Shown piece after piece: positions 55,089 to 64,000 of a stretch of 64,000 bases of DNA (position 1 is its first letter; the number at the start of each line of letters is the position of its first letter). The notes under the pieces are model-generated. The model was given only the letters and a program-made list of their open reading frames with translations, had not been told where the DNA came from and did not search any database. Made by a program: the position numbers and the translations under genes. This DNA is from Guillardia theta CCMP2712 (taxonomy: Eukaryota > Cryptophyceae > Pyrenomonadales > Geminigeraceae), in the NCBI RefSeq assembly GCF_000315625.1, contig NW_005434627.1, forward strand, positions 17,379 to 81,378, read 5' to 3'.

Positions 55089-55511
55089 ATGCAGAACCCT
55101 CCCCCCCTTCAGATAACTGTGATTCCAAGGAAAAGGAAAAACGAAGAGAGGAACAATAGGCAACCAATCACACTCGACAAGGAGACTCTTGAACAATACC
55201 TTCAGTACAGCCAGAGAGAGGCTGCAGCAAAATTAGACATCTCACTCACAGCTCTCAAGAATGTATGCAAGTTTGTTGGGCTAAACAACTGGACCGACAG
55301 CAGAAAGCCTAGCAAGATCCCGCGGTCTTCTCCCTCATCTGAGGATTGTGAAACCAGCAGTCAGTCAAATTCATCCACGTCAAACTGTGGAACAGACGAT
55401 TCATCGAGCTCGGAATCCTTCCTTGACAGTGAAGCAATACGTCGCTGGAGCCCTCGCTCATTCTTCCATGATGAGATTTACGACGAAGTGATCGAACACT
55501 CATGGCTATAA
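55089..55511 (+). CDS. small RWP-RK-like protein (copy 3, degenerate core)
   Basis: Single exon of 140 residues. The helical part of an RWP-RK domain is clear: TLDKETLEQYLQYSQREAAA, KLDISLTALKNVCKFVGLN. The signature that should follow reads NNWTDSRK rather than RWPxRK, keeping only the Trp. A Ser-rich linker follows (SSEDCETSSQSNSST), then a tail ending DEVIEHSWL. A basic stretch (RKRKNEERNNR) precedes the domain. Likely a diverged DNA-binding paralogue of the genes at 6492 and 21830; whether it still binds DNA is open. Confidence 0.75.
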   Translation: MQNPPPLQITVIPRKRKNEERNNRQPITLDKETLEQYLQYSQREAAAKLDISLTALKNVCKFVGLNNWTDSRKPSKIPRSSPSSEDCETSSQSNSSTSNCGTDDSSSSESFLDSEAIRRWSPRSFFHDEIYDEVIEHSWL

Positions 55512-56072
55512 CCACAGTGAACACAGAGTGTATGGTTCGTTTATTTTCTGTGACCACAAAATAATCCTGCTTCTAATTGATCAATAATCAACTTTCAAAG
55601 TCAGAGCAAAGCTGCCAACCTTACTCATGTACGTATATTCGACACGTTGGCCAACGACATGATTGTATATACTCTTTGCTTGTCTAGAATTGGTGTAGTA
55701 GTTTCATGAGTCCCGTACTGCATGTCACGATCAGACAACTTAGAGAGACCTCATGTTAATTCGAACTTGCAGTTCGCAATTTTCTTTTCAAGATTTTCCA
55801 GTAAACCTATTCTTCATAAGGCCTGGACTTTGGCCCCTTCCTCAAAGATGTTCATTCCAGGATTTTGCAGTGAACCTTTTTTTCTTAATACACATATGAC
55901 ATGGACTCTCATTTCATTAATTTTTGCTGAAAGCTGCCACGGTCGGTGGTTCACCATAACAGCAATTTGAACATCCGGGCAGCCTGTGTGAGCCGCCTAA
56001 CTAGGTTAAGCCTCAACGTGGCCTGAGTTATGACTGAGGATTCAACTGAGTGCTCCGCCCCACTGCCATGGT

Positions 56073-56462
56073 ATGATCATGGCCGCGGCGCCCAGTGAGG
56101 GTTGGTTCTCACTCTCTTCTCTTCTCGCCGTATGGCCTGTGCGACAGTGTCAGGGTCAAGGCTCCTCGACTCTCCTGATTGTCCTCGTAATGATTTATAT
56201 ACACGCAAAATTGCAGGACCCGAGAGAGACTGAGGGTAAAGTGGCTCTCCAAAGATTTTCGATAGAAACAACAAAAGATGCTAGACACAATCATTCGCTT
56301 CAGGTCACCTATCACAATAGGTCGGATTCCGCCCTTTCAAGTTCCGCTGAATTGGCAGTAGCAATGAATCGCCCCCCTCTGGTGTATTCCTCGAGGAAAG
56401 CTCCCGAAGGGATTCCCAGCGCGATCGGCTTCAAGATGAGGTCAATGTATCGCTTTTTGTGA
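56073..56462 (+). CDS. doubtful ORF or exon near a dispersed repeat
   Basis: Open frame of 129 codons. The second half (KVALQRFSIETTKDARHNHS; AMNRPPLVYSSRKAPEG) looks coding. The first half overlaps a 37-bp sequence also present inverted at 61211-61247. A 30-nt GT-AG interval (56189-56218) could be an intron. No family. Confidence 0.25.
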   Translation: MIMAAAPSEGWFSLSSLLAVWPVRQCQGQGSSTLLIVLVMIYIHAKLQDPRETEGKVALQRFSIETTKDARHNHSLQVTYHNRSDSALSSSAELAVAMNRPPLVYSSRKAPEGIPSAIGFKMRSMYRFL

Positions 56463-56499
56463 TCATCAGGCAGTCTGAGAATGTACGGTCGCAGGTGCC

Positions 56500-57330
56500 A
56501 GGCTGGCCCTCACTGAAGACGGTCGCCAACCAGGTTTGAGTCAGGGCCCGGGGGCACTGTCAGAATCGCCGCAGGCACTGCAGCAATTCCCCTACTACCT
56601 CTCGCTGCCACGGATCTAAGATCCGAAGTTGTCCGAAGCAACGAGACCCGGCGGGTTTATCCGATCGGCGATGGCATACTAGTTTGGGCCCGGGACCGTG
56701 GCACACTGTGACAGACCGTACTCAGTCAGTGAGGGCCCTGCGACTCGCCCGGCCGTCAGACTCGGCTTTGAGTCTCAGTGACTCTCCTGAGGCTCAGGCT
56801 CACTGTACGGTCCGACAGTCCGATCATCGGCCCGGGCCGGATTGTCCATAGTACTGATTTTTACCTTAACTTAAGTTGAGTAAAAGTCTAGGCTGACTCT
56901 CTCCGACTCCGGCGAGGGACGGCCTGGGAGCCGGCCGCCCGGCCGGTCTTCAAGTTTACTCAAAGTTAAGTTAAAAATCAGTACGACCGTCCGGTGACAG
57001 TGAAATCTCAGTCACTTGAGTCAAGTTTGAAAATCTAGCTTTTAACTCGCCCTTGACCCGCCGATATGTGGGCGCTGGCGCCAGGGATGCTGGAGACGGC
57101 CAAGAAGGCGCAGAGACATAAGACGCACAAGGTAACAGTAACGTGAAACTTGAAACGTTCACTCTCCCTTCATCATCGTCATCAGTTCAAGTAGTGTCAG
57201 CACGAGCGGACCGCACCGTCTTGTGAGTAGCAGGCCCGAACGAGTCACGTTAGGCGAGCAGGCATCCTGAGGGCATCCAGACCGGCACTCCGATCTGATC
57301 GGATCAGAACGTCTCACGTGACTGTGACAA
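56500..57330. repeat. GC-rich island 11
   Basis: GGCCCGGGCC, CTCAGTGACTC and GCCGGCCGCCCGGCCGG words, with the AT motif in both orientations (56853-56890 minus, 56950-56980 plus). 55512-56070 and 57330-57980 hold no gene I recognise. Confidence 0.6.
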
Positions 57331-57980
57331 GCCTCAGTAGTGACTTATAGTAGCCTGCCGAAGGCACCGCCGGGTAGAACGGGGGCCACAGGTTGTCTCA
57401 GTCTGGTGGCGGCAACGAGTCAAGTTGTAGACAGCGTTCCGACCTGAAGTGCTAGCAAGAGCAGAGGGTTCCAGAGTGATAGAAGTCATCATCGGATTAT
57501 ACATGTGGGAGCAGAATGATGATCATGTTCATGGTTGGTAATTCTGCCGCTGAGAACGATCGAGATGAACCTTGCAGGGTTCTGATTGACACAACAGGAC
57601 CACACATACGTATCACTGTAAGGCAGATGGTGACCTTTCTAATAATAGACGGTCAGTCAGACGATTGAAAAGCAGTTAAACAATACGGACGATGGCCCGG
57701 CCAGTGGTGCGGTTGGTATCGGACTCGCGGACAGTTAGATTGCGATCTGCTTTCCTCACAATGTGTAAGAATGCTGCTCCCAAACGATTGTCAATCAAAA
57801 TCATTTTTTAGTGAGATACTTCCTGTTTGCTGCATTTTGTCATGTTTCGACATGACAACTACAGATAGGACTTTTGTGAGGGTTCATCTGTCAATGTGCA
57901 CAAAGATGTAGTATTAGACTTAAGCCACGACTTCAACCTCAAATTCAAAGATTGGTGGTCAGGATAACACCAAGGGATTG

Positions 57981-58263
57981 ATGACTTGGTTTTATCAGGT
58001 GTTAATTGACGAAGACAACGAAGATCAAAACACTCAAGACAAAGAGAACACAAACAAGAAGCCAACATCATCTAGGATGCGAACTTTCGGAACAATCATC
58101 AGCACAAATCTTCCCTTGGTAGCATTGTCTCTCAAGAAAAGCAAGCAAATCGTCAGCCTGACTCCCCCAGAAAACACTGTAAGAAACCTTCGTCTTATCA
58201 CCAATTAGTTACAACTTCTCGCTTCAGGTCTCCAACGATCTTTTGGAGGAGAAGAAAGAATGA
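57981..58263 (+). CDS. small Lys/Asn-rich protein
   Basis: Model join(57981..58178, 58228..58263), 77 residues, intron 49 nt, phase 0. Text: MTWFYQVLIDEDNEDQNTQD, KENTNKKPTSSRMRTFGTII, ALSLKKSKQIVSLTPPENT and tail VSNDLLEEKKE. It has a KEN-like box but that alone means little. The codon before VLIDED is preceded by TTATCAG, so the true 5' exon may be further upstream. No family recognised. Confidence 0.45.
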
Positions 58264-58373
58264 CAAGGTGCAAGCTAATGTCGAGACGACCCAATTGTTT
58301 CACAAGAGTCTTTTCATTGGATAAACTACAGGAGAAAGAATGGAAAAGTGACAACGTCATCAAACATAGAAAT

Positions 58374-59030
58374 TTACATGCAGAAGGAGCCAGGGTGATG
58401 GTCGTTAGCCACGTCCGTCAGCTGATCCTTCCCCTTCTTCACTTCAACATTGGAATCCTTGCGCAATGAGTTGAATAACCCTATCAACCCGATGATCCCA
58501 AACACCAACGACGCCGAGAAAATCCCAAAAAACCTCAGAGCCATCATCCCCGCTGCCCTCAGCGCCAGGAGTCCCACCGTCATCATAGAAACCGCTGCCC
58601 CTGCCCTGAGCGCCCAAGACACATACAGCAGACCCATGGACAGAGCGTCAGTATTGTGCGTGTCCTTGGCAGCTTTCTTGGACCTCAGCTGAGACTTTCT
58701 TGAACGAACAGCCTTGGCACGATTCGACCTTGCCTTCCTCCTGACGGGGCAGTCAGGGTCAAGCTGCCATGCCATCTTCTGGTTGTCCAGTTCCTCCTTC
58801 TCCAAACCCATCAATCTTGCTGAGAGGGGGGGAAGAGGAGGAGGAGTCTGGAGGTAAGTGGGGGTTGTCTTCTGAATTACAACTTGCCTGGTCCTGCCTG
58901 GCACAATTGTTCTGCTTCCTGATTCCGTGCTTCCCTTGCCAGATTTCATCCAAATATGAGGAGCGAAGCATGATACGCATTGAAGTGTAGACAACACTAG
59001 GACACTCTGAACGAAAAGTCTCGCTATCAT
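58374..59030 (-). CDS. plastid-targeted membrane protein of unknown function
   Basis: Single exon of 218 residues from ATG at 59030. MIARLFVQSVLVLSTLQCVS is a signal peptide, followed by CFAPHIW with Phe at the cleavage point: the bipartite leader of red-type complex plastids. A basic Arg/Lys region follows (RRKARSNRAKAVRSRKSQLR), then two or three membrane helices (GLLYVSWALRAGAAVSMMTV, MALRFFGIFSASLVFGIIGL). The C-terminus is hydrophilic. No named family. It likely sits in a plastid membrane with the basic region before the helices. Confidence 0.7.
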   Translation of the reverse strand: MIARLFVQSVLVLSTLQCVSCFAPHIWMKSGKGSTESGSRTIVPGRTRQVVIQKTTPTYLQTPPPLPPLSARLMGLEKEELDNQKMAWQLDPDCPVRRKARSNRAKAVRSRKSQLRSKKAAKDTHNTDALSMGLLYVSWALRAGAAVSMMTVGLLALRAAGMMALRFFGIFSASLVFGIIGLIGLFNSLRKDSNVEVKKGKDQLTDVANDHHPGSFCM

Positions 59031-59699
59031 GTTGGCCGTCAACTTTTCTTGATGTGTGGGTAAATTTCAGCAATGATAAATATGAATTTCTTTCCTTACG
59101 AGGATGTCAACAGGTTATTCAATATTACCAGATTGACAGTCTGGCAATGTCTCTGTGTGTTACTGAACTCCGTGTCGTGAATTACTCAAAGTGAATATTC
59201 AGTAAGCGATTCTTCAGGAACAAAGTCGAATAAACAATGGGGATGTGATTCAAGTTCAATGTCAATGTTGAAGATTTAGATGGCAACACAAGGCAGGATC
59301 CTCAGAAAGGTGGAAAAGTGGCAGAGCAGCGAAGAAGAGCGACGAAGGGAGTTGTGGGGAGGGAAAGAGCAGGAGGATGGGAAGTGCAGGGCACGAGGAA
59401 TGTGAGGTCCGAGTGGGGGGCTGGGTCACTACTAAAAGACGTTTTAGTCATGAAAATGTGTTTTAAATACCTGTTCTACTATTGTTTTTGTCTCGGGCGA
59501 TTGGGATCCCAAATTCAACAGGTAATGTTTGAAATATTTGAAAACAAATTGTGAAGAGTTTGCTAAGAGCTTGAAAATCTCTCGCCAAATACGTTTGGAA
59601 GCACCTCTACGTTGAAATTTTGAACGTACATCAAAAACCCTTTTTTAACACCACGATATATATAGTTGTAAGGACTCATACAAACATATACATTATTAT

Positions 59700-60500
59700 A
59701 TTATTTTAAATTGCACCCCAGTGGTGACGAAAGAACAGCATTTCGAAACAATTTGGGGTTGGGTAGGGTCCTGAAGTCCAAGCACTGGTTTGCGGGGCAC
59801 AAGAGGTATGATTCTATATGTGCTTCAAGGGATATTCTGACGATCAACTTCTTGGCGTCCAGTGTTCGGCTTTGCTTCTTCTCCTTGTGCTGTGATGGGG
59901 GTAGTCCCTCAGTAGGTGGTAGGGGTAACAATTGTTTTTGAATACACAGCAGGGGTGCTTGACCACGGGTACATTTGTCATGTAAAATGCTGTCTAAGGT
60001 GGGGTAGTCAGTCTATAGAAAAATGGCGTGCCTTGTACCTGAAGAAAATTCGATCAGGAGGACCCTACCCTACAGTTCAACCGCATGAAAAGGGGTGTTG
60101 AAAGCGCTGTCAGGTCTGTCGTACATCTGTATTTTGTGAGGGTAGGGTGACAATTGGACCGGTTGAAATCTCTGATAAAATGCCACAACAACAGAGAATA
60201 AGTATGGTGGGTACTAAGCTCATGGGGTACTCTGAATTTTTGGGGTGGGGCAGCATTAAATAATTACTGGGGTCGGATTCGCGTAATAGAAATCTCAAAT
60301 TTAAAAATAATCTAAAACGAAAAAATTGAACGTGACTTGACCGTCACGAGGAAGGGGGGTGGGAATCACAAGATCCCTCAAAACTCTGTAGGGCTCGAAC
60401 GGGAGCCTGTTGAATATAGAGCTCTTAAGGAAGAAATGCAGAAGGGGTAGGGCCGCAGAGGGCAGCCTCGGCGGGCACTGGGGCCGGAGCAGTGTAGCAA
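59700..60500. repeat. GGGGTAGG/TACCCC-rich stretch
   Basis: Scattered GGGTAGGGTCC, GGGGTAGTC and GGGGTGGGG words. Open frames not coding. Confidence 0.5.
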
Positions 60501-60839
60501 GCAAGAGGATGATGGGATATGAGAAATTTCCTAATACTCCAAATAGATAACAGGTCGGCTACGGAAGGGAAGGAAGAAACCCTGAGTGGCAAAGCCAAGG
60601 GTGTTCCGGGAAACGATGAGTTTCAACAACGTTTGCAATTTTAAAAAGGTGTAGACTTGTGAGGGAAACGGTGTAGTTTCATTAGTATTATATACGTAAA
60701 TGGTCATTTTAAAGTTAAATTATATATAACTTTCGTCAGATCGGGGATTGGCTCTTTGTGTGTATTGATCTCAATTTTCAAATTTAATCAGATAATTAGA
60801 AACTTCAATTTCATAGCGTCAAATTGCCCCAAGCAGCCT

Positions 60840-61400
60840 CATTATGTTGGGTCCCCTCCGGGCACCGCCCGGCCGGGCGGCCGAGCCCGGCCGAGGGCCG
60901 GCGGCCTGGCCGCTGTGGCGGGGCCCGGCGGCCGCAGCCTGTCGCGGCGGCCCGGCCGGGCGGGGAAAGTGCGGTCGGGCCCAGCGGCAGCCCGGACGGT
61001 GGCCGTGACTCGCCTCAGTCGGACGGCGGCGTCACTGAGTCACGGATGGCAGTTTGACACCGTGAGTCACTGCGGCAGCCGCGGGCCAAACCGCGGCCCA
61101 CGGCACCGTCCGATCCGACGGTCGGACGCCGGCGACACAGGCTGCCGGGCCTCGGACCCGGTCAAAGTTCAATCTTAGGGCCTCAAACTTTCAGTTAAGT
61201 TAAAGATCAGTACGAGGACAATCAGGAGAGTCGAGGAGGCTTGACCCTTTTGAAGCCGCTCCGGGCCGACCGTCGTACGGTAGACTCTCAGAGCCGCGGG
61301 CCGGGCTGGGCCCGGGCCGCCGCCGGGCACTGGCAAGGATCGGATCCGGGCCCGCCGCGGCCGGGGCGGCCCGATGAAACTTTGAACTTGACTGTCCAAC
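60840..61400. repeat. GC-rich island 12
   Basis: CGGCCGGGCGGCC, GTCACTGAGTCAC and GGCCGGGGCGG words with the AT motif at 61187-61210 and the 37-bp dispersed sequence at 61211-61247. Confidence 0.65.
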
Positions 61401-61859
61401 TCAGTGGGGTCCCTTTGGAAGAGTGCAAGGCCGTCGGTCACTGCCCAAGTAAAGGGGCATACGGCAGTGTGGCGGGTTGCATCTGAAAGATGGCGTTGAT
61501 TTCCAGAAAATTCCCTTTGTCGAATACTGATTCCATTTTGAAATAAATGAGCCCAAATTGCGCTGAAAGCCTCGAAAGTTACTTGAATAACTCTGATTTG
61601 TATTCGGAACCCTCAAAATGAAGCAAATCATGTTTGTAAATCATACTTGAAAACAAGTTCTTTCGCTTATTTGCTTCGCTGGCAGTACTGGTACCCCAAC
61701 TGTACCCGAGTTACATCTTCAAATATCTTACTAAATTAGTTCTTTCAACTTCAAAGTTTCTTGGAATATTTGATACATTTTTATGAATTTGGGAACCCCA
61801 TCGCCAACTTCAATTGCGCCTTGCCAAGCTCGTGCAGCCCTCAACTACAAATCTTGGAC

Positions 61860-62940
61860 TTCGCACGAGCTCCCTACCCCTACCCCTCCAGCGACGATGT
61901 ACCCCCCATTGACCTCCCTTTCCCCCCCACCCTCCGGTCCAAGAAACTCAATTGAATCTCTATCATCGTGGACCCCTCCTTCCCCCTTCTCAGTTTCACC
62001 TACCCAGTGACACCCCCTACCTACTTTGGTAGCCGAGGTCCCATTCTTGAATGTCTGACCTGCTACCCCCACGCACCCAAATCCATCTGGACTCATCTGT
62101 ACCCCCATCAATACACTCAAAGTACCCCGTTCATTACCATCTTTTCTGACACTGCCACCCTTCCCACTTGATCAAGACATCTCGAGCTTGTTTTTTGAAT
62201 TTTGACCACCCGTGCTGTTATGTCTACTCATGCCTCATGAGGGTGGGTAGGGTGGGTGGATGTGGGCCAGGGGGTGAGGTCCTTTTATAACAACGTCGAC
62301 ACATAACAAAGAGAACGCGTTGGACCCCTTCGACAAAATCTCCACCCACCCTATAAAATACGATGAATATGCATTATAAAGTACCCGTACTGGGCCTCGA
62401 ATCCCGTTTCGGGACCACCCGTACCCACGATTCTTTATCGTTTTCCATTAGCTCTTTTCTTTTTGCACTACCCTACCCTTTCATTGGTACCTGCTAAAAC
62501 CACCCTACCCCTCATTTTTCCGCTACGCCTCAACTACCACCTATGAAACTACCATAACCCCTCATTCTAGACTGCAGTACCCTCTATTGGACTGATTCTT
62601 GTTTACCCCACCCCTCAAAGTCCCAAGAATTCATGAGACTGACCACCCGGTCACTTGGACCACCCCTAGTACCCACCACCATACTACCCCACCCTGTCAT
62701 CATGAGAGGATCCCATGCATCCCCTCCCGATTCATGTGATTGGACCCCCACCGTATGCACTCGAAACATCACCCCCTCTCCACTACCCTACCCTCAAAAC
62801 AAATTGATGCCTCTTTAAATTTCGATAGAGTTGCGTGATTCCATAGGTTTTCCCTTATCTAAAAGAGTCATAGTGGCCGCTTCATTTGCATTCTAGTACC
62901 ACCCACCTGCTGTTTGCTTCACCCTACCCTGTCTGAAATA
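61860..62940. repeat. TACCCC/ACCCACC-rich island
   Basis: The densest example of this class: CTACCCCTACCCC near 61878, then repeated ACCCTACCC and ACCACCC. No gene. 62940-63278 also has none that I can support. Confidence 0.65.
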
Positions 62941-63278
62941 CGAACGGAGATACAGAGGGGGGTCATCTCCCACGCGCCAAACCCGTGCATGGAGCGCGCA
63001 GGCGCTAGAAATGAAGATGGAGGGGCAGGGGAGAGATATGGCTCATTCAGTGATCAAGCGACAAGTCCCTATGTGTCTGAATACCTTCTGAATACCATGG
63101 GGACGAGAAGACTCGATGAAAGCTCCCGGTGCCTGTCTTCAAGCCATGCTTAACTCAGGATCATATTTTGTAGTTGATGTTTTTGGGATGCTGAAGTTGG
63201 AATCAAGGGTTGATTATTTGGTAGAACACCAGCAGAACAGATTTTGAATGCATTGATCTAGTCCATTACTGTCGATTC

Positions 63279-63971
63279 ATGAGATTTTCCGTCCTTCTTT
63301 GCCTCAGAAGAGGCTCTTTAGTGCGGTTCGTCACGTATTTGTACCAAGCTGAGGATAGGGTTGTCAGGAATAGCTATGCTGACACGAGTAGACATGACGC
63401 TGATCGCAACGAAGTAACAAGCGCACATGATACCGCCATTGCCTTGGGGGCGTTCTCTCTTACACTGTTTGAGCAGATGCCAAGGAGGCCCACAAGTGAC
63501 GAGGCCATGCGGGCAGCAAGGTTCTTCCTAGAGGGTTTCATCGAGAGGACCGACAGCCAGGATCACATTCTCCCCAAGAATGACACCTTCTCCCCCTTCT
63601 CTGGGTTTTGCAGAGTTTTTCCCCAGGTGAGATTCGTTGATGTCATAAGTGCTGTGCTCCCAGGCTGACCTGTCGGGCAGTTCTCGAAGAAGAAAGACGG
63701 AGGCTCTGCCACTGACGGGGTTTCAAGGGCAGCTTTCAACAAGATTTGTCTCGAGTACTTCGAGGAAGGGATGAGAAAGCCGGCGAGGAACGGCAACCCT
63801 GGTGCTCTCGAGGCAAACCTTGCGCAGCAGAGAAGGCACTTCCTGAGGGGGCGCTGGAGGGATCCCAGCATTGCAAGGGACTTGGCTGAGCTGAAAAAGT
63901 TGTGGTCGAGCATGACCCCAGAGCAAACGAATGCCTCCATCGCTCTTCTGGAAGACTTCTCCAGGCACTGA
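63279..63971 (+). CDS. unknown two-exon protein
   Basis: Model join(63279..63626, 63681..63971), 212 residues; intron 54 nt, CCCCAG/GTGAG to GGGCAG, phase 0. The text is helical: YLYQAEDRVVRNSYADTSRH, SDEAMRAARFFLEGFIERTD, then FNKICLEYFEEGMRKPARNG, QQRRHFLRGRWRDPSIARDL and AELKKLWSSMTPEQ, ending LLEDFSRH. No membrane helix and no known motif. The start is the first ATG, but the leading MRFSVLLCLRRGSLVRF could equally be read-through of an upstream intron. Confidence 0.55.
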
Positions 63972-64000
63972 CTCGTGATCTAGCGCTGGTCGGTGAGCTG

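Noticed and set aside
1-64000. CRISPR arrays, bacterial operons, insertion sequences
   Set aside because: No regularly spaced repeats with unique spacers, no transposase-like frame and no Shine-Dalgarno pattern; genes are spliced and eukaryotic.

Overview
The window reads as nuclear DNA of a eukaryotic alga with a red-lineage complex plastid, most like a cryptophyte such as Guillardia theta. That species assignment is inference and no organelle marker is present. Evidence: genes are cut by GT-AG introns mostly 43-60 nt long, there is a chlorophyll-binding (LHC-type) protein, two genes start with a signal peptide ending in a Phe-motif (VDS/FGW and SC/FAP) typical of import into such plastids, and RWP-RK factors, an intron-bearing histone H3, a 20S proteasome beta2 subunit and a nuclear-type tRNA-Gly are all present. 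An assembly gap of 855 N lies at 23319-24173.

Layout. 0.3-3.5 kb: receptor-like protein (ligand-binding ectodomain, one membrane segment, RelA/SpoT-like domain). 6-7.2 kb: end of an unknown gene and a first RWP-RK gene. 7.45-12.6 kb: an intronless 1728-residue protein of seven tandem modules, each resembling an H2B histone fold followed by an H2A histone fold. 15-19.6 kb: Myb-like, Tudor-like and PHD-finger genes. 21.8-23.3 kb: second RWP-RK gene, with part of it repeated inverted at the gap edge. 24.5-27.6 kb: kelch-repeat gene converging on an SLC35C2-like transporter. 28.7-30.2 kb: LHC-like gene. 34.4-39.2 kb: a small Cys-containing protein, proteasome beta2 and histone H3. 40.9-45.2 kb: a secreted acidic protein, tRNA-Gly(UCC), an unknown 278-residue protein and a Trp/Tyr-rich small protein. 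48-52.8 kb: a long coiled-coil gene converging on a p47/UBX-SEP protein. 55-59 kb: third RWP-RK gene, a small nuclear-looking protein and a plastid-targeted membrane protein. 63.3-64 kb: an unknown two-exon gene.

Genes are separated by two recurrent kinds of compositional island: about twelve very GC-rich blocks built of CCGG/GGCC and GACTC/GTGAC words, and blocks rich in TACCCC/ACCCACC. The two kinds are often side by side. A short AT-rich motif (core CAAAGTTAAGTTAA) recurs at the GC blocks.

The strongest leads for something new are the tandem H2B-H2A-like giant protein and a set of ultra-short apparent introns (16-33 nt) that restore reading frame in several unrelated genes. Most genes are independent housekeeping or regulatory loci; no operon-like logic is expected. 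Several are chromatin or transcription related (histone-fold giant, H3, PHD, Tudor-like, Myb, three RWP-RK).
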